A stretch of 64,000 bases of DNA from Flammulina velutipes (lineage: Eukaryota; Basidiomycota; Agaricomycetes; Agaricales; Physalacriaceae), in assembly GCA_011800155.1 (NCBI GenBank), contig CM022375.1:620001-684000 (forward strand), in the 5' to 3' direction. The notes below the pieces were generated by a model. The model saw only the letters and a program-made list of their open reading frames with translations, ran no database searches and had not been told where the DNA came from. A program made the position numbers and the translations under genes. Shown here piece after piece: positions 20,590 to 30,044 of the stretch. How positions within the stretch are numbered: position 1 is the stretch's first letter; each line of letters starts with the position of its first letter.

Positions 20590-23500
20590 TCCAACTGTTC
20601 CTAGTTGTAGTTTGACAGGATTATTTAGTCGATAGCATTCGACTTTGCTTGCCGCCGCGAACGACGGTGTCATGGCCGTCGTTGTACTCCCTGAGTCCCA
20701 CAGCGCGAATGCCCTTATACCGTTAATGGGTATCATCGATGTGATCGCTCTGCGATCTTCAATCTTTATTGCTGGACGCGGTTTATTGCCCTTGACCTTA
20801 AACCTATCCTGTCTCGTGTTTTCCTTCGCAATTGGTTCCTCCGGCTCCTCTACTATACTTAGTGCATGCAGACGTTCATATTCGTCTTCGCAGTCTGGAT
20901 CCTCAAACTCATTCGCGTCTTCCACTGCAACGTATACGCTTACGTTGTCGGAGTCTTCCGATCCTTCGTCTTCATCGTTTTCCGATGCTCTCATTTGTTC
21001 GACTTCTTCAAGTCGATTATCCTCGGCCGCGGTATCCACTTCCTGAAGCATATGCAATTTCGGTTTATGTTTCTTTGGACGAGGGCAATGTGGGGATATA
21101 TGCCCTATCTCCCCACAGTTCCAGCATTCGAGTTCAGATACATTCTTGCTACCCGATGCGATTGGAGCTTCTGCGTCGTCCTTTGGTCCTTTGTCATTCG
21201 TCTTCGTGTATTTACCGTCGGGTCCTCGATTCGCTTTATCCCCAAAGACTTTGTCTTTAGGGACTACCACTCGTTTGAACAGTTTTGGTGGTTGTGATCG
21301 TTTCCCTTTCTGTTCAGTCTTATTCGATTCATTCGAATTTGAGCTGGACCGTATGTGTTCCTTGTTGCGTTCGAGTTGTTCGAACCTTAACGCCATGGTA
21401 TATATCTGATCAATATTCGAATTAAGCGGGGTGAAGTTCTTCATCGCCACGTATTCATACATCTTCATCGGAATGCCTCTGGCAAACCGTTCCGCCAACT
21501 GTTTTTCCGTTGGCGGGTCTACTAAAAGGCGTACTTTTGCCTTTAATTTCTCATAGAAATCAGTGACGCCTTTCGTCGCTATGAATTTTACCGCATGGTA
21601 TTCATCCTTGCTGTCCTCCAAGGTTGTGTCATGTACGAATCGATCGTATAGTCCCACTACCACTTGTTTCAATGTCCAGTTCCAACGCTCGCGTTGGGGT
21701 GACCTTACGGTGTCTAGGAACCACGATCTCGCATCTCCTTCCAAAAAGGATAGAAGGAAGTTCACCTTCGATTCCTCCTTATCCGCTCCAGTAATCCCCG
21801 TTTGGTGATACAGCATGCATACGCATAGTGTCCATTCGTGTAATACTTGGAATTTCTGATTCCCATCGTATTTCTTGCCCGAAAACTCTGAAGCTTTGAA
21901 CTTCATCTCAGGGTGTTTCACTTCATATGCTGTATATGTCGTGACTATCTGAACAAGCATGTTGATTATTATCAATCGATAATCTTTGTCATTGGAATCA
22001 TCGCCCAAGTCGTCCGATAATTCTTCCAATGCTATCTCCGTCTTCCTTCTCTTTTTCCGGGCTTTACGCCTCTCGTCTCCATCATCACCAGGATCTCCCG
22101 GATCGTCTGGGTCTCCTGGATTTTCGGGATCATCCCCCGGCCCTTCCCTTTGCTTGGGTTCATCGGACGGCTTTCGTCCTCTGTCAGGCTTTTTTCCTTT
22201 ATCCCTCGACGATCCTTCTCCATCCTTTGGAGGTGGCTCGTTCGTGTTCTTCTGGCCTGTCTTGGCTGGTTGCGTGCGGGTCAGTCCCATTATATTTGGT
22301 TTAATTGGGGATCTTCTAGTTGGTGATGAGGGCTCGGCATCCGAGTCCTCTCCTTCCAACAATAGCTTTATTTCCCTGTTCTTTGGCGTGAAGATATTCG
22401 GCCTTGGTGAACCGAATACCGATTGTTGGTATCGCTTCAACCCAGGTGTCATAGTTATCGGTCTCGGTATACCGATAAGTTGCTTCACGCTAGGATCTGA
22501 TTGTCGGAGGGGTCGGCGTATTGTGACGTTCGTTGAAGTTATAAACTTCTCTGGTTTTTCGAATGGTATTCCATTCTCGTCGAATATGATGTTTTGATCT
22601 TCATATATCGACTCCATGCCTTTCGCCCGGGATTCGTTAAACATTTGTTGTAATGCTACGCGGTTCGCGAATTCCGGATTCTTGAGTTGCTCAATATACG
22701 TTGCACTAGGTAGCGTTACCAGTGATTGTCTCCAACTGATAACGTTGTCTTTGACATCTTCAAACGGTATTTCCCCCGTTTGTTGGTCTGGATGCTCGCT
22801 GTCGCGAGCCATCGCCATTCCTTTGCGATAGCCTTTCTTCGCCTGGCGATCGTTCTCCCATCCCGATGGCATGTTTGCGAATCCTGCTTTTAGTCTCGTA
22901 TTTGGATCAGCAATCATTCGGTCGATGTCTCCCCATGGCATGATCATTGATGATCCATTCATCTCGATTTTTATGGGAAGGGATTTGTCGAAGGGAATGT
23001 TCATTCCCATTAAGTCATCGATGTGAATCGTTGTCGATTCCAGTCTTTCTCCTTCCGGAGAATTGCTTTGGCTATGGGGAATAGCTATGCCCATTCGTCC
23101 ACTGGCCCTGCGATTTCTTTGTTCGGGTGACTTCTTGAATCGCGCCGACAATTCCTGTAACGCCTGGCTGGCCTTTGATGATATGCTCCGTGTTGATAGT
23201 CGTTCTCGAACGGGTGCCGTTCGTCGACCTATCAATGCCCCTTCGAGTACGGACTCAAACTGAGTCCTAAGCGTCTTGATAGCGTACCAAACCATTGGTT
23301 CCGTAGGGATACCGGCCATTTCCAGTATCTCCCGAGTGTGTTCTCGTGCCTTTACGAGCATATGTTCTATCGTGCTATCACTAAAGGCCCCAAGTGCTCC
23401 TTTAGACTTAATGCTATTCTCCAAGAATAGGAACGTCAATTCTGTCGACTCGAATGGAGAGAATTCGTGTGCGTCTTCGAAGTACTCATCGTTGACGACG

Positions 23501-23931
23501 CATCCATTCTCCTTGCACCATTCAACCAGTGGTTTGACGAATGCGAACTTGGGAAGATCGGGCAATAATTCAGGGATTGGACTTGTTTCTTGCTCGTACG
23601 GCTCGGACTTCTGGTCGCTTTGGTCGGATTTGGTTTCCTCTGGTTCTCCTCTATTCTCCTCAGATGTCGACGCTACTTGCGTCGTCGCCGTTTCGTGTTC
23701 CATCATCCAAAGCGTAGGCTTTAGTGTACCTTTGATTGCATCCAGTCCGTCTATTCGCCCTGATTCTCTTCGTACGAATCCGGGCTGTTGGCTTATGTCC
23801 GCGTTGTCCTGATGGTCAACGTTCTGATCCCTGTCGTAGTCGTTCTGATACGACTTCTTGCGCGTTCCTAGTCCACTTCTTTGGACTATTCCTGGTGAAT
23901 TCTGGTTCGGCGACTCAAGCAGTCGCTCCAT
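20584..23931 (-). CDS. gag: Element 1 gag with zinc knuckle and protease active site
   Basis: 1115 codons starting ATG at 23931, 111 bases after the 5' LTR. The N-terminal half is disordered and charged. A retrotransposon gag capsid-like region lies around residues 660-880 (SEFSGKKYDGNQKFQVLHEW ... VKFIATKGVTDFYEKL). It is followed by a CCHC zinc knuckle CWNCGEIGHISPHC (near 945) that would bind the element RNA. The C-terminus carries the aspartic protease signature LWDSGSTTTAMTPSFA. A TGA then stops the frame inside the protease fold. Downstream sequence continues in the same frame into pol. Confidence 0.9.
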   Translation of the reverse strand: MERLLESPNQNSPGIVQRSGLGTRKKSYQNDYDRDQNVDHQDNADISQQPGFVRRESGRIDGLDAIKGTLKPTLWMMEHETATTQVASTSEENRGEPEETKSDQSDQKSEPYEQETSPIPELLPDLPKFAFVKPLVEWCKENGCVVNDEYFEDAHEFSPFESTELTFLFLENSIKSKGALGAFSDSTIEHMLVKAREHTREILEMAGIPTEPMVWYAIKTLRTQFESVLEGALIGRRTAPVRERLSTRSISSKASQALQELSARFKKSPEQRNRRASGRMGIAIPHSQSNSPEGERLESTTIHIDDLMGMNIPFDKSLPIKIEMNGSSMIMPWGDIDRMIADPNTRLKAGFANMPSGWENDRQAKKGYRKGMAMARDSEHPDQQTGEIPFEDVKDNVISWRQSLVTLPSATYIEQLKNPEFANRVALQQMFNESRAKGMESIYEDQNIIFDENGIPFEKPEKFITSTNVTIRRPLRQSDPSVKQLIGIPRPITMTPGLKRYQQSVFGSPRPNIFTPKNREIKLLLEGEDSDAEPSSPTRRSPIKPNIMGLTRTQPAKTGQKNTNEPPPKDGEGSSRDKGKKPDRGRKPSDEPKQREGPGDDPENPGDPDDPGDPGDDGDERRKARKKRRKTEIALEELSDDLGDDSNDKDYRLIIINMLVQIVTTYTAYEVKHPEMKFKASEFSGKKYDGNQKFQVLHEWTLCVCMLYHQTGITGADKEESKVNFLLSFLEGDARSWFLDTVRSPQRERWNWTLKQVVVGLYDRFVHDTTLEDSKDEYHAVKFIATKGVTDFYEKLKAKVRLLVDPPTEKQLAERFARGIPMKMYEYVAMKNFTPLNSNIDQIYTMALRFEQLERNKEHIRSSSNSNESNKTEQKGKRSQPPKLFKRVVVPKDKVFGDKANRGPDGKYTKTNDKGPKDDAEAPIASGSKNVSELECWNCGEIGHISPHCPRPKKHKPKLHMLQEVDTAAEDNRLEEVEQMRASENDEDEGSEDSDNVSVYVAVEDANEFEDPDCEDEYERLHALSIVEEPEEPIAKENTRQDRFKVKGNKPRPAIKIEDRRAITSMIPINGIRAFALWDSGSTTTAMTPSFAAASKVECYRLNNPVKLQLGTVGS

Positions 23932-23932
23932 T

Positions 23933-23952
23933 TATTCGTTCAGGAACGAATA
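23933..23952 (-). promoter_or_regulatory. Hairpin immediately upstream of Element 1 gag ATG
   Basis: TATTCGTTC-AG-GAACGAATA, 9-bp perfect arms with a 2-base loop, ends one base before the gag start codon. Two further short inverted repeats, GTTGGT-GTA-ACCAAC (about 24004-24018) and TAGCT-CGGAA-AGCTA (about 24022-24036), fill the rest of the leader. Confidence 0.5.
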
Positions 23953-24042
23953 GAGTTTCTAAGTTGGTGGTTTTTTCGCGGGTGCGATTTCCGATGCTCC
24001 TTTGTTGGTGTAACCAACGTATAGCTCGGAAAGCTAAAAAAG

Positions 24043-24194
24043 TGTAATACGTCGTATGCAAACGACGGTTCACGCGACGTAGCTTGACCAAGTCTATATG
24101 GTGGCTACGTTTACAAATGAACTGCTTATGTAATGTAGCGTGGTTTGAATGATATTATGGCCGGCATAAGCCGGCCCGCATGTATGATACTACA
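24043..24194 (-). repeat. 5' LTR of Element 1 (152 bp)
   Basis: Identical to 11978-12129. The outer flank is CTAGC (24195-24199), matching the other side. No confident tRNA primer-binding site was recognised in the 111-bp leader. Confidence 0.93.
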
Positions 24195-24199
24195 CTAGC

Positions 24200-26382
24200 A
24201 GACGGGCTTGGGAAAGAAGATCTTGGTGCTGTGGACGAAGTTGGTGCCAGAGCGGGTGGAACTGGGAGAGGCACTTCAAGTGTTCCCGTCGTCATGGAAG
24301 GCTGCGGGATATCTCCCGACGGTGGGGGAGGAGGAGGCGAGGACTGTCTGTTCAGTCCCCCTTCTCCCAGATCCATGTCGCTGGCTGTTTGATCCTGCTG
24401 GACGTCGCCTGTCTAATTGTCTACATCCATTAATGAATCACGTCCCTCGTGAGCGCGCTTCCGTCTCGACGACTTGCGCGACGGCTCCGCTTCCGATCGT
24501 TCTGCCCGCTTTCGTTTCCGCTCCTCTCTCGCCGCCTTTCTTTTCTGTTTGAGCTTCTTGAAGGCCTCAGCCAATCCCTCTTCATCTGATGACTCACTGC
24601 GTCCCAGCAGCGAGTCCTCCGAGGACGACCTTCCACTCCAACCTCCCAGATCGTCCTCGCTGTCGCGACGTCCTCGCCAGCCTTCTTCCGCAGGGGACGG
24701 GATTCTCGGCCTGAGCGCTCTGAGCGCTTCTTTCTCTCTTTTCTCTTTTGCCCCGAATGTCGTCCAGTTTCCTCGGGTACACCAGCTGGCGCTGACGTCC
24801 CCTTCTGGGCCTTTTTGCGAGAAGATCCTTGGGCATCTACCGCACCAGGAACGTCGTCCGTCGTGAAACCTTTTCCGAAAACACCTGTGTATGGATCACT
24901 TTGTGGCAACACCGTCGGCTCCAATCCCAACACTTCATCTATCTCGGCAGCTCCCAAGCACGTCTCAACCCATTCCTTGTACGCCTCCATTAGAGCGGCA
25001 GTTTTCTCCTCGCCGTACCATTCCTGGAACGACATCGGGACCGACGCCCGATTTGTCGATGTCGTCACCCTGAACAACGATGAGAGCGTGTTCCCCAATT
25101 CTGTAAGTGTACTCACATAAAAAAACCGACCTCGCCATTCTTACGAGCCATAGGTCCTGCCGCCAGCGTCGTTAACCTCAACGAACTCGAGAGCTCGATG
25201 CCGCGGTTCAACTTGCTGATAAATTCCGGGGCATTCCGGACGCACCTAAATGTGAGTTAATATCAATGTAATGTGCGTATCCACTGGCTGACACTCACGT
25301 AGCTCGAGTTGTGGAATCACCTGATGCTAATGGTTGAGCCAATCGAGCGTCATATGCAGCCTTCTCCAGGCGCGCCTCTTCTGTCGTGTTTGCCTTCCAA
25401 AAGGCCTGCTCCGTTGGGGGGAGGGCCGTGAACATGCGGTGTGTAACTGCCGTTACGACGTCGATTGGGGGATAGGAAGCGAGCTCCTCTGTAGTATCTG
25501 GAATGGTAGCAAATTCCGAATGACCCGTGTTGGCAATAGCGAGCTTCTTGGTCTCCCACTCTCGCAGTGCTTCTTCCTCGACCATCTCCCCCGTCGTCCA
25601 ATTTGCCTTCTGCCATTGTTGCTGTGCAGAACGTGCGCGGGGAGGCTTGTGGATATCAGCGAGTTTCGCCATCAGGATGTTGAACGGCTCCGCTAGCGCC
25701 TGCTTTGATACCTTTGGCTCCGTCTTGGCAACTGTGTTGGCCACCTTCCTTGTCGCAGCCCGCCACTTGATCCAAGCCTTCACGCGCTGTCGTCTCCATG
25801 TCAGCACCCGATGCCAGTACAACATACCTTGTTGTACTTTTTCAAGTGCGCACCTCTGGCCTGCTCAAACTCCGGAGAGCCTTCGGGCGCGACGTAGTGA
25901 GGCTCGAACGGCTTGAGCTCGACGGGATCCTCGTGGTCGGGCAGCGGGTACGGAAACCAGAAATGGAATTTGTTCAGAATCTCGCGCATTTTCATCTTCT
26001 CCACTTTGCCGCCACTCAACTGTGCGTCTGCGTACTCTCCCACCAAGGGGAGCATACACTTCTCGCGCAAACCCTCCATCCAGCCCTTGTTGTTGCGTTG
26101 CAGGCATTCCTCTTTTGGCATTCCCGCCTTCTTCCTTTTCGGGTGGGCCTCATTTTCCTTGCCGGATTTGCTATGGTCGATGAGGGGGCTATTCGTGCGC
26201 GTCATTGGAAGTAGTGGGCGACGTGAGGGAGACTTTGCAGCAGGTAGAGAGGAATCCAGGGAACGACTGGTTCCTGTTGAGTTTGGTATCTCAAATTCCA
26301 CCATCACACGCTGTGGCGCGGCGTCATAGTTCCGCATCTTTTCGGTCCGATACGGCAAATCCTCTTCAATCGCAACCACCAT
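24200..26382 (-). pseudogene. 5' half of host gene split by Element 1 (multi-exon)
   Basis: Minus-strand exons: 25828-26382 (ends LKKYNK), 25299-25786 (RVKAWIKWRAATRK ... GDSTTRA), 25145-25245 (RNAPEFISKLNRGIELSSS), then 25100 downward (LGNTLSSLF ... FQEWYGEEKTAALMEAYKEW). Introns are 25787-25827, 25246-25298 and 25101-25144, all GT...AG. The last exon has a nuclear-type Lys/Arg region, a frame change somewhere in 24650-24730, and an in-frame TAG near 24411 where CAG (Gln) would fit. It then runs through a Pro-rich segment to the Element 1 target site. It looks like an Agaricomycete accessory protein of unknown function. The possible start at 26382 shares the CATG with the divergent gene at 26381. 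Confidence 0.55.
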
Positions 26383-27095
26383 GTCTGCACTCGTGGATCT
26401 GGATGAAAAAGTTGACACTCTTGGTATGTCCTCGCCTTTTTATCTCTGCCTCATCATGAGCTGTCCCTCTAGCTACTGTCGAAGTGGAGGATGCGTCCCC
26501 ACCTGTCGTAACACCCGCCGTCGATGTCACTACTCCGGCAGACCCTGTCTCTCCTTGGGCCGTTGAGCCTGGCATCCCACCCGAGGCTTTCGTTCAGCCA
26601 ACACACGCCTGGTGCACCGGTCGCGCCTACGCCTACCCTCCCACTCACGACCTTCTTCCTATTCGAGTCCTTGTGGAAGAGAGCAACGGATACTATGCTG
26701 TTACCCGTGGGAGGATAGTTGGCGTATTTCTGAACGCGTATGCACTTCCATTTCTTATTATTGACCTTACCACTCATTCTATGGCACAGAAACCTTGTGC
26801 TGGAGATGGTCCACGGGATCAGCAAGCCCGCGAACAAACGCTATACGAAACAGGGAGATGCCCTCCTGGCTTTCAACAAGCTACGACGAGAAGGCCTTGT
26901 GGCGATCGCTCAGCCGCAGGAGTCACGCCCGTCAGTTTATTTTTTATTGTTTGATCGTGATTCTGACAGGGTTTTCCTCCGTTCAGGGAATTGATCCTTG
27001 CTGCTCATTGGGGCCATGTTGGCGCCTTGATTCTGGCTGGTCTAGCTGGGTTTGCGGTGGCGCTGTACCGTGAGCATCAATGCAACCCCATTTAG
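26381..27095 (+). CDS. Viroplasmin / RNase H1 N-terminal-like protein with C-terminal membrane segment
   Basis: Four exons: 26381-26423, 26473-26737, 26790-26930 and 26987-27095, with GT...AG introns that keep the frame. A Pro/Val/Thr-rich N-terminus leads to a viroplasmin-type core: GYYAVTRGRIVGVFLNAN, then VHGISKPANKRYTKQGDALLAF. In RNase H1 this fold binds RNA-DNA hybrids; no RNase H catalytic domain follows. The last exon gives a hydrophobic stretch (HVGALILAGLAGFAVALY), a likely single membrane helix ending YREHQCNPI. It lies 79 bp before a second gene of the same family and is divergent from the split host gene. The domain call is by pattern recognition. Confidence 0.7.
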
Positions 27096-27173
27096 CGTAC
27101 TTTGTTCCTGTCACCCCACCTCGTGGATACGTAGATATAAGGCATTGTCCAACCCCAATAACCAATAGTCTCA

Positions 27174-28073
27174 ATGGTTGCTCCCCACTGTCAACGGACG
27201 ATACGGATTGATAATAACTCTGTCGACAATGACGAAGACCCCGTAATAATCCTGCCCGATCCACCTCCCTTGCCTGTGCATGCGCCTGACCCAGATCTCG
27301 AGGGCCTCGCAGCTGCGCTCGATGATCTCACAGTCCACGATGCAGCCGACAACACGCTCTATGAAACGTCGGAAGGACTCACACCACATTGGTAGGCACC
27401 ATGCATAGATGGGTTATTACTGATTTCCAATACATCCAGGTATGCGGCTGCCCGAACCAACACTCCCCAAACTCCTGTACGGTCGTTAATCAAACGTGGG
27501 CGCTCACGCAAGGCCGCTAAAGCGTATGTTATCTTCATTGGTGTACGCCCGGGGGTCTATTCCACTTGGTGCGTCAAAATTCCCTCGTTAGCATATATAT
27601 TCAAACTCCTACTCCAGGGATGAATGTGAAGTCCATGTGTCTGGATCCAGTGGCAACATCTATCGCGGTTATCGCACCGTTCAGGCTGCCCAGGATGCTT
27701 TTGCGTATGCCAGTGCTCAGGGCCTTACACGCAGCACCGCCGAAGCTGCCGGACCAAAGAACTATCACATCGAATGGGAGGCCCCTATTGAGTGGGATTA
27801 CACCGACAGTAGTCCCCTCAGTGCTGGCGTCACCGAAGTTCGTTGGTATGTTGTTTATGTGGGCATCAACCCCGGCATTTACGCCACAACGTGAGTCGAT
27901 TTTCAGATGGGTCCTCGCGCCACTCAAAAAGTTGCTATAGCCTCGAAGCACAGCTTCAAACCATAGGTGTGCCCCACCAGGCGCACGAGGCCTTCAAGAC
28001 CTTCGCTATTGCTCGTGCGAAGTTCTTGAGCGCCGTGGCGCACCATAAAGTTGGCAGAGCCGTAATCACTTAA
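27174..28073 (+). CDS. Two-repeat viroplasmin / RNase H1 N-terminal-like protein
   Basis: Exons 27174-27391, 27440-27568, 27618-27890 and 27941-28073, all with GT...AG introns and preserved frame. An acidic N-terminus precedes a basic linker (KRGRSRKAAK). A first viroplasmin-like unit reads AYVIFIGVRPGVYSTWDE ... IYRGYRTVQAAQDAFAYA. A second unit reads WYVVYVGINPGIYATT, then VPHQAHEAFKTFAIARAKF. The tandem arrangement suggests nucleic-acid-hybrid binding without nuclease activity, by analogy with RNase H1 N-termini. It forms a tandem pair with the gene at 26381. Some exon joins admit a shorter alternative (a TTTTCAG acceptor near 27906). Confidence 0.7.
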
Positions 28074-28112
28074 CACTGTCCTCTTGTGTAGCGAACGACA
28101 TGGATTTGATAA

Positions 28113-28873
28113 TTAATTTGTCGCATTACAATCAGAGAACAGCTCGCGCTGTACGTACGACCTCAACAGATCCCCCGATGCCAGTTTGACCTCCACGTCA
28201 TTGAGCGAGGTCTGAGCGTCCCACGTATGCGCTCCCATCCGCACTGCCATGTCGTAGAGATCACTATCAACGTCGAGAGCGTCTAGTTGCGATGTGATAT
28301 GGGTGAACTGCCTCGAGACAAAATCGACCTCGACCTGGAGAATTCGCTGCGCCTCCAAACCATCTTGTTCCAGGACCCGCCGAGCCACATCGCTCACCCA
28401 TTTCTTCAAGGAACCATGTGTCCACTTGAGAACGACCTCCTGCACCTCTCGAATTGTGAACAATGCTTGACGGACTTCTGAATCCCTTTCGGCAGTCAGC
28501 CTAGAGTACAGTTGGTAAACTTATTAGTGGTTCTAATGGGGACGGCTAACCGTTGGATTTCTGACACAGACACCCTCGCTTGCGCAGCTTGGGTACGACC
28601 CTCAATCCACCCGCTGGTCTCGCCTGCCTGTAGCGCTTTCTGGCGTTCTTCACCAACCGAGGGCGATGTCTGCCACGCGAGTCAGCCAGCGGAACATGCA
28701 AGAGAATGTTTCCATACGTTGTCCAGTATAGTCTTTTGGACTGGAGAATAGTGTCCTGCCTCTCGTCCTCCGTCGCGTAAGGCATTTGTCGACGAATACC
28801 TCGCGTATTCAGTGAATGATGGTCGAAAGGTAAGATACCATATAAATCGATAATGACCGATCATTGATGTCAT
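28113..28873 (-). CDS. Uncharacterised helical protein, three exons
   Basis: Minus-strand exons 28718-28873, 28551-28669 and 28113-28500; introns 28670-28717 and 28501-28550 (GTATGG...GGCAG and GTTAGC...CTCTAG). The protein runs ...SPVQKTILDN, TSPSVGEERQKALQAGETSG, then LTAERDSEVRQALFTIREVQ and a largely alpha-helical C-terminus rich in Val/Leu/Glu (VLKWTHGSLKKWVSDVARRV) ending at 28113. There is no known domain, signal peptide or catalytic motif. The exact start codon is uncertain. It converges tail-to-tail with the gene ending at 28073. Confidence 0.5.
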
Positions 28874-29299
28874 CCTTCCTTTTCCACTAGATACATGTAA
28901 AATAACACTCTCACATTATGCCTTTGTACCACTTAACGCTGGACGTATCGCAGAGTACGGACCCCTCTACCAGTATACACCATACTCAGAGCAAGGGGAC
29001 TTACCAGGACCTGGGAAACGCACAAATAGCATCTATTTTGGCTAGACAAGACCCTTTCGCTGCATGATGTGTGTAAAATGTTCGCATCCGTGGTAGGTCT
29101 TCAATTTGAACTTGCACCGATGACTGATTTGAGAACCCTTACAAGATGTTACAATAACCAAGCTCCACCTTTCCCATCCTCCTCGACCTTCATGTTTTCT
29201 TTGGTAGGTCTCCCGTCGTATTCCGCTCGATGGCACCAGGGCAGGCTGACCCAGTCCCTTTTTACCCTAGGGCCTAATCACTCTTGAGTCCGAGCACTC
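28874..29299. other. Intergenic; no supported gene
   Basis: Short open frames only. It probably contains the divergent promoter region between the minus gene at 28873 and the plus gene at 29300. Confidence 0.35.
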
Positions 29300-29995
29300 A
29301 TGGTCATGCTGAACACAGTCAAGACGTTGCCCGCCCGCTATGACTTCAATCGCTTGCGATTCAGTGATACCACGCCCGTTGTGGTGTCTATCGCTTCCGT
29401 GTTGTAAGTTTTTATTTACAGGACTGGCGACACTCTATTTATCATGCCGACGCCGCTCTACAGTGTCATTCGTTGTCATTTGACGCCTCCCGCCGGTGGT
29501 TCTCCTTTATCGCCCCAACCTACAAGTCTGTCCTTGTCACTCAACACTGAGCTGGAACGACTTAACGGGATGTTTCTCTGTCCTGTCCTCACGCAAATGG
29601 GCGTGGAGAATATGGCGGACATGGAGCGTCTCGCCGGCCTGTGTGTTTTGTGGGAGTACCGCGAGCTGCTTGACCACGCTCTGGGTTGGTGCTCCCAGGG
29701 GTATAATTGGGGTCTTTTGCATCTATGGCTGCGGCGCCTACGACAGGCAGCTATTGACAGCTCCCCCGGCTCGGATAGTGAGTTTTCATTTTCTTGTCGT
29801 CGCCTCAGACACCTGGGTGCGAAAGGCTTGACTGACTGATAGCTTGCAGATTTCGCGCGTCTGGCTCATTTCCGTACAATCATGACTGTTTATGCAGGCA
29901 TGCTTGCCGCGGGAGTCCCTCCCCTCAATATCCCCCCCCGCCGAGCTTGGTCGACCACACCCTCACATTCTCAGCAAATTTCGCCGGCCATATAG
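29300..29995 (+). CDS. Uncharacterised protein with a possible micro-intron
   Basis: ATG at 29300 opens a frame reading MVMLNTVKTLPARYDFNRLR to SVL. It then meets TAA unless the 18 bases 29404-29421 (GTAAGT...TTTACAG) are removed, after which it continues in frame into TGDTLFIMPTPLYS. A second intron at 29778-29849 (72 nt) joins ...SSPGSD to NFARLAHFRTIMTVYAG and a stop at 29993-29995. The middle region is helical and Trp/Leu-rich (GLLHLWLRRLRQAA). If the micro-intron is not real, the gene starts at the ATG at 29444 or is broken. Function is unknown. Confidence 0.45.
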
Positions 29996-30044
29996 GTTCA
30001 TTGTTTCCATTTAGTTTTAGTGGCGCGACAATCAGAAATTATAT

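Larger units (their letters stand above)
11978..24194 (-). mobile_element. Element 1: 12.2-kb Ty3/Gypsy chromovirus with an extra 3' ORF
   Basis: Bounded by two 152-bp LTRs that are identical as read and begin/end TG...CA, with a 5-bp target duplication CTAGC (11973-11977 and 24195-24199). On the minus strand the order is 5' LTR, gag, pol (protease C-part, RT, RNase H, integrase, chromodomain), third ORF, 3' LTR. Identical LTRs and long open frames indicate a very recent insertion. The only coding break seen is an in-frame TGA at the gag-pol junction. It lies inside a minus-strand host gene. Confidence 0.92.
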
